Below, piece after piece: positions 1-5,267 of a stretch of DNA of 7,750 nt. The notes beneath the pieces were generated by a model. It ran no database searches and was not told where the DNA came from. It worked only from the letters and a program-made list of their open reading frames with translations. Both the position numbers and the translations under genes were made by a program. The DNA lies in assembly GCF_937890665.1 (NCBI RefSeq), contig NZ_CALADU010000160.1, forward strand, positions 1 through 7,750, read 5' to 3'. This stretch comes from an uncultured Subdoligranulum sp. (lineage in GTDB: Bacteria > Bacillota_A > Clostridia > Oscillospirales > Ruminococcaceae). Each line of letters begins with the position of its first letter. Position 1 is the first letter of the stretch.

Positions 1-377
1 AGCATTTCTTCCACCGGCATCTGCATCATGCCGGTGCGCACCGTCACTTCCACCTGCGCCGCCCCATTCTCCGGTCGGGATTGGGTGATGGTCACGATAG
101 AAGCACCCGCCGAGGAAATGCCGGACAGCAATGCCTGTAAGGCACCGGTCTTATCCAGCAGGGTCGCCACCACGGTGATGGACTCCCGCCCGGCCTCAGC
201 ATCAAAAACGGTATCCTTATATTTATAGAATGCGCTGCGGGAGATCCCGGCTTGCCGCGCTGCCGTGGAAATGTTGCTGACCGCTCCGGAAGCCAACAGC
301 TCCTTGGCTTGCAGCACTTTGACAAACACTTCCGGCAGGACATCCGCATCCACCAAAAGAAAACGGCGGTCCGGCAT
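1..377 (-). CDS. ACT domain protein, UPF0735/PheB family (5' part, runs off left edge)
   Basis: The first 125 residues are visible; family members are usually about 145-150 aa, so only the C-terminal end is missing. The N-terminus reads MPDRRFLLVDADVLPEVFVK, followed by a helical segment (about 21-57) ending in GISRSAFYKYKDTVF, the hallmark helix-turn-helix-like block of UPF0735. An ACT domain starts near residue 66 (ITVVATLLDKTGALQALL, then GASIVTITQS at 91-100), matching the beta-alpha-beta pattern of small-molecule-binding ACT regulators. The ATG at 375-377 is preceded by AGGAGGGG at 383-390 with good spacing. The old name PheB links the family to phenylalanine metabolism, and in clostridia it often sits next to homoserine dehydrogenase; whether that holds here lies outside the window. 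Ligand and target are unknown, so the role is probably amino-acid-responsive regulation (inference). Confidence 0.9.
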   Translation of the reverse strand, partial: MPDRRFLLVDADVLPEVFVKVLQAKELLASGAVSNISTAARQAGISRSAFYKYKDTVFDAEAGRESITVVATLLDKTGALQALLSGISSAGASIVTITQSRPENGAAQVEVTVRTGMMQMPVEEM

Positions 378-382
378 ACTGT

Positions 383-390
383 CCCCTCCT
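383..390 (-). promoter_or_regulatory. Ribosome binding site of the ACT protein gene
   Basis: On the minus strand AGGAGGGG lies 5 nt before the ATG at 377 and fixes the start of the UPF0735 gene. Confidence 0.8.
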
Positions 391-419
391 TGCGTACAGT
401 TGTAGTTTCGACAAGCAAC

Positions 420-448
420 ATCATACCACCAACCCAACTGTATTGCAA
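420..448 (-). promoter_or_regulatory. Sigma-A-type promoter of the ACT protein gene
   Basis: On the minus strand a TTGCAA -35 box (443-448) is followed after exactly 17 nt by a TATGAT -10 box (420-425). The start codon is about 43 nt beyond the -10 box. The PBP terminator (541-587) lies just upstream, so the ACT gene is likely its own transcription unit. Confidence 0.75.
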
Positions 449-540
449 GTATTTTCTCCGCTGATTTCCTTGTTTTTGGCGTTTTGCACAGCCTTTCCGA
501 TATTTCGCTCCTGTTTTTCTACGGCGGTTAGCTGTCCGCG

Positions 541-587
541 ATACAAAAACAAGCAACCCCTTCGACAGATACTGCCAAAGGGGTTGC
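541..587 (-). terminator. Intrinsic terminator after the PBP gene
   Basis: A perfect 10-bp stem (GCAACCCCTT 553-562 with AAGGGGTTGC 578-587) encloses a 15-nt loop. On the minus strand it is followed by a T-rich tract (TTGTTTTTG). It starts 13 nt after the PBP stop codon. Confidence 0.85.
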
Positions 588-600
588 AGGTATTATCCTA

Positions 601-3111
601 TTATGCAGCCGGCGTCGTGGTATCCGTAGCCGCTGCCGCCGCAGGATCTGTTGCGGGATCGGTGGTCAATGCCCCTTCCGCAGCCTGCTGGGCCAGTGCA
701 GCATAGGGGTCGGTTTCGGCCACATAGCTGTCGTCCGGCATGTTGTCCTCGGTGTAGTAGCCCGTAGCACCGCCACCGGACACGATGGCACCGGTGGAAG
801 TATCAAACTGTCTGGCCACTACGCCGTCCGGCATCGGGAACTCCGCCGCTTCCTTGTCGGCTTGCAGTTCCTCCATCAGGTTCTTCCAAACCTGCTGGAT
901 GGGTTTGCCGCTGCGGCCAGCCGAACCCAGCTCATACAAGCTGGTGGGCTTGTCGCAACCCCACCACAACGCGGTAACATAGTAGGGCGTCAAACCTGCG
1001 AAGGTGTAGTCCTTGTAGTCGCTGGTCGTACCGGTCTTGGCCGCTGCCTCGATGTCGCCCTGCGGCGCCATACCGCTGGCCGTACCGCCGCTCTTCAGGA
1101 CATTGGTCAGCATCCGGTTCATAATATACGCGGTGCTCGGCTCGATGGCCTGAATGGTGTTGATATACTTGGTATTGTCCAGCACCTCATTGCCCTGATA
1201 ATCGGTAATTTCGGTGTAGTAGTGCGGCGTGGTGAAGGTGCCGTCGTAGAAGATGCTGTAAGCACCAGCCAACTGCACCACTGTCATACCGTGACTCTGG
1301 GAACCCAGTACCAGAGGTCCAAGGTCCATATCGGTCTCGGCATCGATATAGCTGCATTCCAGCGTATCGTGGACAAAGTTATACAAGAAGTCCACACCGA
1401 CCATGCTGCCCACACGCACCGCTACGGTGTTGTAGGACTGACGCACAGCGTCGTACACCAGCATCAAATCGCCGTTACCGCCGGCACCGCCGTAGTTGGT
1501 AGGCCAATCACGCCAGATGTCGGAGCGGGACTGCGCGGCCTCGGAATAGGGATCCATATAGGAGTAGGCGTCTTTCAGTACACGCTTATCCGCTGCCGAG
1601 TAGTACGGCGCATCCATAATGGGCGTAGAGTAGTTGATGAGCTTGTAGTCCAATGCCAAGCAGTAGGCACCGATGGGTTTCATGGTAGAACCGGTCTGGT
1701 GAGGAATGGTGGCACGGTTGGTACCAAGGTCATACTTCTTCTCGCCTACACCGCCGCCGATGCCCAAGATGTTGCCATCATAGTCCAACGTGGCGATAGC
1801 CGCCTGCGTGCGCACCTTCTCGTACACACAGAGATAGACGGTATCATCATTAGGATAGTTGTCATCGGTGGAGGTGCCCATCTTCAAGGTGGTCTTTTCA
1901 TCGTCGGTATATACCGGGATGTCATCCACGCCGTAAACCGCCAGCCCATCCTTCGTCAGCGGCAGGCCGGTGTTTTCGTCAAACTCCACATCGTCCCAGC
2001 TGCTGGTGTCGGCCGGATAATCCCGCAGGCAGACCGCTTCCTCATGCTCCAACGCAGGGATCACGCCATCGGCGTCATACATCGCGTTTTCAATGGCCGT
2101 CTGAACCTCAGGATCCACCGTGGAGTAGACGCGCAGGCCGCCGTTGAAGATCATCGAACGGGCCTCGTCCTCGGTCATGTTCAGCTTTTCCTGCAGGTCG
2201 TTGAGCAGTTCATAGTACAGCGCATCGGTAAAGTAGGAGTTCTGGGAAGAACGAGTGGCGTTCTCGGCAGAGCTGCTGGTTTCTGTCAGCGTAATGCTCT
2301 CGGCACAAGCCGCATCGTGTTCCTCTTGGGTAATATAGCCCTGCGCGTACATCTCATCCAACACATGGTTGCGCCGAGAAATGAGGTTTTCGGGGTTGGT
2401 AAAGGGATTGTACATGGTGGGGTTGTTGGTGATGGACGCCAGCACCGCACATTCCGACAGGGTCAGATCTTCTACGGATTTACCAAAATATTCGTTGGCG
2501 CCTGCCTCCATGCCGCAGACAATGCCCGTCAGCGGGATGGTGTTCAGGTAGGCTTCCAAAATGGTTTCTTTGCTGTAACGGTTGGCAAGACCCAAAGCAC
2601 GGAAGATCTCGCGCACTTTACGCATCTTGTCCACCTCATCGTCACCGGTCAGGTTCTTGATGAGCTGCTGTTCCAGCGTGGACGCGCCCTGCCGCTCACC
2701 GTAAATCGCATGATCGGTCAGCTCGTTCAGCGCTGCACCGATGGTACGCTTTAGGTTGATGCCCGGCTCGTCGTAGAAGTTTTTATCCTCGATGGCAATG
2801 ACCGCATTCTGCAGGTCCTCCGGCATGGCGGACAGTTCCCGCCAGATACGGTTTTCCCCCTGCGTTAAGGTAGCGTAAGGATCACCGTTCTTGTCATAGA
2901 TGATGGTGGTCTGCTTATTTTTCAGGTTATCCAGATCCAGAACCTCGCCATCGTCTGCCGTGACCTGTACAATGTACATCGACAGCAAAACAGCGGCTAT
3001 GCTGCCCAGCATGATGCACACACAGAAGACACAGCCGATGAAGCGAAGAATCATACCGGCAATACCACGGCGCTTTTTCTTCTTTTTCGGCTGCTGATCC
3101 TTCGGGTTCAC
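601..3111 (-). CDS. Class A penicillin-binding protein (bifunctional transglycosylase/transpeptidase, PBP1A/PonA type)
   Basis: It polymerises lipid II glycan strands and cross-links peptides at the outer face of the membrane. From the GTG at 3111 it has 836 aa: a Lys/Arg-rich cytoplasmic tail (1-16), one membrane anchor (about 18-48), a GT51 domain (about 75-270), a linker with an acidic insert (about 348-430) and a transpeptidase domain (about 435-745). GT51 motifs are visible: AIEDKNFY with E108/D109, QGASTLEQQL (141-150), RKVRE (164-168) and ILEAYLN (184-190). All three transpeptidase motifs are intact: STMK with S475/K478, SYN (559-561) and KTGT (692-695). The tail after about 806 is Ala/Thr/Asp/Pro-rich. 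Odd points: the GTG has no good ribosome binding site, while the frame stays open 26 codons upstream to an AUA placed ideally behind AAAGGAGG (see findings). The usual His of GT51 motif 1 is Glu115. It has its own promoter and terminator and is transcribed divergently from the small membrane protein gene. Confidence 0.95.
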   Translation of the reverse strand: MNPKDQQPKKKKKRRGIAGMILRFIGCVFCVCIMLGSIAAVLLSMYIVQVTADDGEVLDLDNLKNKQTTIIYDKNGDPYATLTQGENRIWRELSAMPEDLQNAVIAIEDKNFYDEPGINLKRTIGAALNELTDHAIYGERQGASTLEQQLIKNLTGDDEVDKMRKVREIFRALGLANRYSKETILEAYLNTIPLTGIVCGMEAGANEYFGKSVEDLTLSECAVLASITNNPTMYNPFTNPENLISRRNHVLDEMYAQGYITQEEHDAACAESITLTETSSSAENATRSSQNSYFTDALYYELLNDLQEKLNMTEDEARSMIFNGGLRVYSTVDPEVQTAIENAMYDADGVIPALEHEEAVCLRDYPADTSSWDDVEFDENTGLPLTKDGLAVYGVDDIPVYTDDEKTTLKMGTSTDDNYPNDDTVYLCVYEKVRTQAAIATLDYDGNILGIGGGVGEKKYDLGTNRATIPHQTGSTMKPIGAYCLALDYKLINYSTPIMDAPYYSAADKRVLKDAYSYMDPYSEAAQSRSDIWRDWPTNYGGAGGNGDLMLVYDAVRQSYNTVAVRVGSMVGVDFLYNFVHDTLECSYIDAETDMDLGPLVLGSQSHGMTVVQLAGAYSIFYDGTFTTPHYYTEITDYQGNEVLDNTKYINTIQAIEPSTAYIMNRMLTNVLKSGGTASGMAPQGDIEAAAKTGTTSDYKDYTFAGLTPYYVTALWWGCDKPTSLYELGSAGRSGKPIQQVWKNLMEELQADKEAAEFPMPDGVVARQFDTSTGAIVSGGGATGYYTEDNMPDDSYVAETDPYAALAQQAAEGALTTDPATDPAAAAATDTTTPAA

Positions 3112-3186
3112 CGGTCCAAACTGGCCCGTCGCCCCCGTGTTAGACTTTACGCCATCCGTTGAAATATGGCGTTCCTTTTTGGGTTC

Positions 3187-3205
3187 TATGGGAACCGCCT
3201 CCTTT
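3187..3205 (-). promoter_or_regulatory. Strong Shine-Dalgarno plus candidate AUA start of the PBP gene
   Basis: On the minus strand AAAGGAGG (3198-3205) is followed after 8 nt by ATA (3187-3189), in frame with the PBP. An in-frame TAA at 3208-3210 closes the frame just upstream. There is no ATG, GTG or TTG in this frame between that TAA and the GTG at 3111. If AUA is used, the protein is 862 aa with 26 extra cytoplasmic residues. Confidence 0.55.
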
Positions 3206-3244
3206 GTTTATATCCCAAAAGCATTCCCGGCATAGCCGTAACAC

Positions 3245-3268
3245 AGAATGACAGAATGTTATAGAATG
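3245..3268. repeat. Three AGAATG direct repeats in the PBP leader
   Basis: AGAATG occurs at 3245-3250, 3253-3258 and 3263-3268 (CATTCT on the transcribed minus strand), with repeat starts 8 and 10 nt apart. They lie immediately downstream of the PBP -10 box, over the likely transcription start and early leader. They could be an operator or may be chance; no known binding site was recognised. Confidence 0.35.
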
Positions 3269-3269
3269 G

Positions 3270-3278
3270 ATTATACCA
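3270..3278 (-). promoter_or_regulatory. Extended -10 promoter of the PBP gene
   Basis: On the minus strand a perfect TATAAT (3270-3275) is preceded by TGG, giving the TGnTATAAT extended -10 form. The sequence at -35 is a poor match to TTGACA, which fits an extended -10 promoter. The predicted leader to the Shine-Dalgarno site is about 60 nt. Confidence 0.65.
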
Positions 3279-3377
3279 CAAAACCGCCGCAAAAGTACAG
3301 TCCGAAACGCAAAATTCACAAGTTTTTGTTTTTTTGACGCTGCATCGCCCCATACTAACCCAAAAGGAGGGCTTGCT

Positions 3378-3689
3378 ATGGAGAACAAGCATGGGAAAAG
3401 TGCCAAATTGTATCTTTCACTGTTGGGGGCAGTGGCCGTGCTTTGTCTTGTGGCATCGGTTTTGTGGATGCTGCGGGGGCAAAGTGCGCCGGAAGCGCCG
3501 CTTTACCTATTGAAAGACAACGCCGGGCATATCGCCCTGTATGCCGGAGACGGCACCGGCCCCTTGGCACAATACGAGGAGATCTACACCCATCTGCTGC
3601 CGGAAAGCGATGTGCTGGCCTTGCAGCAGGGCGTGCCGGTGTATACCGAAACCGAGTTGCAGAAACGCTTAGAAGACTACGGTTTGTAA
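3378..3689 (+). CDS. Small single-pass membrane protein with BofC-C-terminal-like domain (tentative)
   Basis: 103 aa. A basic N-terminus (MENKHGKSAK) leads into one hydrophobic segment (about 11-32). An extracytoplasmic domain follows, with YLLKDNAGHIALY (43-55), then YEEIYTHLLPESDVLALQQGV, and a final acidic helix ending LEDYGL. By the positive-inside rule the C-terminal domain should face outward. The pattern of a short strand pair (Y-x-x-K-x-x-x-G-x-I-A-x-Y), an x-LP-x-x-D motif and a terminal L-x-DY helix is one I associate with small clostridial proteins resembling the C-terminal domain of BofC, the forespore regulator of sigma-K processing. This resemblance is from memory and not proven; the function is unknown. 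The start is fixed by AAAAGGAGG 7 nt before the ATG. It is divergent from the PBP gene and lies 97 nt before the ACP gene, which has its own promoter. Confidence 0.8.
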   Translation: MENKHGKSAKLYLSLLGAVAVLCLVASVLWMLRGQSAPEAPLYLLKDNAGHIALYAGDGTGPLAQYEEIYTHLLPESDVLALQQGVPVYTETELQKRLEDYGL

Positions 3690-3722
3690 GGCGGCAAAAA
3701 CCGCGGACTTTTGCAACTTTTC

Positions 3723-3751
3723 TTGCGCCACTCGGGATTTTATGTTATAGT
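3723..3751 (+). promoter_or_regulatory. Promoter of the acyl carrier protein operon
   Basis: TTGCGC (3723-3728) and TATAGT (3746-3751) are separated by exactly 17 nt. A TG one base upstream of the -10 box (3743-3744) makes it an extended -10 type. The ACP start codon is 35 nt downstream, leaving a short leader carrying AAAGGAG at 3772-3778. Confidence 0.75.
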
Positions 3752-3786
3752 ATGGATAACTACCAATAAATAAAGGAGTACCAAAC

Positions 3787-4026
3787 ATGACCGAACAGGA
3801 GATTTTGACTGCGGTGCAGGATATTTTCCGGGATAATTTTGACGACGACACGCTGGTGATCACCCGCGACACCTGTGCTGACGACATCGAAGACTGGGAT
3901 AGTTTGGAACAGATCAACCTGCTGACCGCCATTGAGAAGAAATTCAACATCAAATTCAAGCTGGCGGATGTGCGGGGTCTGAAAGATGTGGGCGACCTGT
4001 TGGATCTGGTCGCACGGATGGTCTGA
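3787..4026 (+). CDS. Acyl carrier protein, specialised (non-housekeeping) type
   Basis: 79 aa, the usual ACP length. It carries acyl groups on a phosphopantetheine arm attached to Ser39 in the conserved motif DWDSLEQ (36-42 is EDWDSLE), followed by the helix NLLTAIEKKFNIKF. The DWDSL form, rather than the GADSL form of fatty-acid AcpP, is typical of ACPs dedicated to secondary or surface-glycan acylation pathways (family knowledge). The acidic character (many Asp/Glu) is also typical. ATG lies 8 nt after AAAGGAG. It is the first gene behind the 3723-3751 promoter and is followed by a hairpin with a T-tract, then by MaoC, SDR and GNAT-like genes on the same strand. It most likely serves those enzymes (inference). 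A cellular phosphopantetheinyl transferase would be needed for activation; none is in the window. Confidence 0.93.
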   Translation: MTEQEILTAVQDIFRDNFDDDTLVITRDTCADDIEDWDSLEQINLLTAIEKKFNIKFKLADVRGLKDVGDLLDLVARMV

Positions 4027-4050
4027 TTCCAGCCACAATACAGGAAAATA

Positions 4051-4074
4051 GGGCGGCCCCGTGCCGCCCTTTTT
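4051..4074 (+). terminator. Terminator-like hairpin between the ACP and MaoC genes
   Basis: Stem GGGCGGC (4051-4057) and GCCGCCC (4063-4069) with a 5-nt loop, followed by TTTTT. This is a good intrinsic terminator. Only about 21 nt separate it from the MaoC start codon, leaving no room for another promoter between them, so it probably acts as a partial terminator (attenuator) or as an RNA-stabilising 3' end for the ACP message. Confidence 0.8.
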
Positions 4075-4095
4075 GCAAAGATAAAGGAGTCTGCG

Positions 4096-4512
4096 ATGAA
4101 CCACTACACGTTGGCGGAGATGACCCCCGGATTGACCGAATCTTTCACCGTCACGGTCACCGCCGAAATGATGGACGCTTTCCAAAACATCACCGGGGAT
4201 GTGTCCCCCATTCATCTGGATGCCGCCTATGCCCAAGACCGTGGGTATCCCGGCCGCGTGGTCTATGGCATGTTGGGGGCCAGTTTCTTTTCCACGCTGG
4301 CGGGGGTCTATCTGCCCGGGGAACACTGCCTGCTTCATGGCGTAGAGTGTAAGTTTGCCAAGCCGATTTTTATTGGTGACACCTTGACGGTGCAAGGCAC
4401 CGTCGTCCGTGTGAGTGAGATTGGCAACGAGGCAGAGATCAAAGCCGTGATCACAAACCAAAACGGCCAACGGGTGACCCGTGGTCTCATCAAAGCAGGA
4501 CTTGCAAAATAA
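4096..4512 (+). CDS. MaoC-family hot-dog (R)-hydratase/dehydratase
   Basis: 138 aa, a single hot-dog domain of normal length for the PhaJ/MaoC family, which hydrates enoyl-thioesters to (R)-3-hydroxyacyl-thioesters or the reverse. The hydratase signature is visible as F-Q-N-I-TGDVSPIHLD with the catalytic pair D35 and H40 at the expected spacing of five. GYPGRVVYGML (50-60) follows, and the F-A-K-P-I-F-I-G-D-T strand is present in the second half (family pattern F-x-x-P-V-x-x-G-D-x). ATG lies 6 nt after AAAGGAG (4083-4089). The stop codon overlaps the ribosome binding site of the SDR gene, so the two are co-transcribed. The ACP and a reductase next door suggest the substrate is ACP-bound rather than CoA-bound, possibly short-chain 3-hydroxyacyl/enoyl (inference). 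Confidence 0.92.
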   Translation: MNHYTLAEMTPGLTESFTVTVTAEMMDAFQNITGDVSPIHLDAAYAQDRGYPGRVVYGMLGASFFSTLAGVYLPGEHCLLHGVECKFAKPIFIGDTLTVQGTVVRVSEIGNEAEIKAVITNQNGQRVTRGLIKAGLAK

Positions 4513-4526
4513 GGAGGAGTTCCCGT

Positions 4527-5267
4527 ATGGCGTATACCTATCTGATCACCGGCGCCACCAGCGATGTGGGCCGGACGCTGATCGACCGTTTGCTGACCGG
4601 CGCCCCCGACGCGTTGGTACTGGCGCAAGGCTGCGGCGATCTGGACAAGCTGGCGTCCCTGTGCCAGCGTTTTCCCGGGCAGGTCCGCCCCTACGACGTC
4701 GACCTGTCCGATCGGGCCAAAGTCGATACTTTTATGCAGTTGCTGGAGACTTCGGCTCCCTCCCCCACCCATTTCATCCATCTGCCGGCCCTGCCGGTGG
4801 TCAACACCAAATTCAAAGCCTTTGACCAGACCCGCTTCGACAAAGATCTGGAGATCGAAGTCCACAGTGCCATCCGCATCTGCCGTACCATCCTGCCGGC
4901 TATGGCACGCGCCAAGTTTGGGCGGGTCCTGTTCATCCAAACCAGCTATACCATCGGCTGTCCGCCCAAAAACACCGCCGCCTATGTGATGGCCAAAAGC
5001 GCCATTGGCGGCTTGGTGAAGAGCTTGGCCGTGGAATATGCCAAGTTTGGCGTGACCGTCAACTGCGTAGCCCCCAGCATGATGGAAACCAACTTCTTGA
5101 AAGACACCCCCGATCTGATTGTGCAGGCAGCAGCCGCCGACAATCCCATGGGCCGCAATGCCACCCCCGAAGATGTGGTACCGGCCATGGCGTTCCTGCT
5201 TTCCGACGAAGCTGGGTTCATCACCGGCGTCACGCTGCCGGTCACGGGAGGTTCGGCCATTGTCTGA
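4527..5267 (+). CDS. Short-chain dehydrogenase/reductase (FabG-like SDR)
   Basis: 246 aa, classical SDR length. A Rossmann fold starts with LITGATSDVG (6-15), a variant of TGxxxGxG in which the middle Gly is Asp13. The catalytic Ser140 (FIQTS), Tyr153 and Lys157 (YVMAK) are in register at the usual 13 and 4 residue spacings. VNCVAPSMMET (178-188) and the C-terminal FITGVTLPVTGG (231-242) match the FabG pattern. Two classical features are missing: the NNAG block is HLPA at about 85-88, and the active-site Asn of helix 4 appears to be Glu111. NAD(P)-dependent reduction of a beta-ketoacyl-ACP, or oxidation of the hydroxyacyl form, is the likely reaction given the ACP and MaoC neighbours; a sugar-nucleotide substrate is the main alternative. 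AAGGAGG (4512-4518) lies 8 nt before the ATG. The coding 3' end carries the ribosome binding site of the next gene, which overlaps it by 8 nt. Confidence 0.9.
   Translation: MAYTYLITGATSDVGRTLIDRLLTGAPDALVLAQGCGDLDKLASLCQRFPGQVRPYDVDLSDRAKVDTFMQLLETSAPSPTHFIHLPALPVVNTKFKAFDQTRFDKDLEIEVHSAIRICRTILPAMARAKFGRVLFIQTSYTIGCPPKNTAAYVMAKSAIGGLVKSLAVEYAKFGVTVNCVAPSMMETNFLKDTPDLIVQAAAADNPMGRNATPEDVVPAMAFLLSDEAGFITGVTLPVTGGSAIV
5246..5251 (+). promoter_or_regulatory. Ribosome binding site inside the SDR gene that sets a TTG start
   Basis: GGGAGG lies 8 nt before TTG at 5260-5262. The TTG overlaps the SDR stop region (TGA at 5265-5267), suggesting translational coupling. The frame extends further upstream, but that part overlaps the SDR gene and reads as a Pro/Arg/Trp-rich shadow. 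Confidence 0.65.

Noticed and set aside
862..2754. A 630-codon open frame on the plus strand antisense to the PBP
   Set aside because: It lies wholly within the PBP gene, which has all catalytic motifs. The translation is rich in Gly/Val/His/Arg with no recognisable domain, as expected for an antisense shadow in GC-rich DNA.
3320..3360. Possible promoter for the small membrane protein gene (TTGACG upstream of TACTAA)
   Set aside because: The spacer is about 13 nt, too short for sigma-A; other pairings have poor -35 boxes.
3140..3406. An 88-codon minus-strand frame in the PBP/small-protein gap
   Set aside because: It runs through the PBP promoter and its Shine-Dalgarno site in another frame and has no recognisable protein features.
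3680..3715. Possible weak terminator after the small membrane protein gene (CGGTTT with AAACCG, or GCGG with CCGC, then T-rich sequence)
   Set aside because: The stems are only 4-6 bp and mutually exclusive, and the T-tract is interrupted, so it is not strong enough to call.
3760..4470. A 236-codon minus-strand open frame opposite the ACP and MaoC genes
   Set aside because: It runs through the ACP promoter and an intrinsic terminator, and it opposes two recognisable genes.
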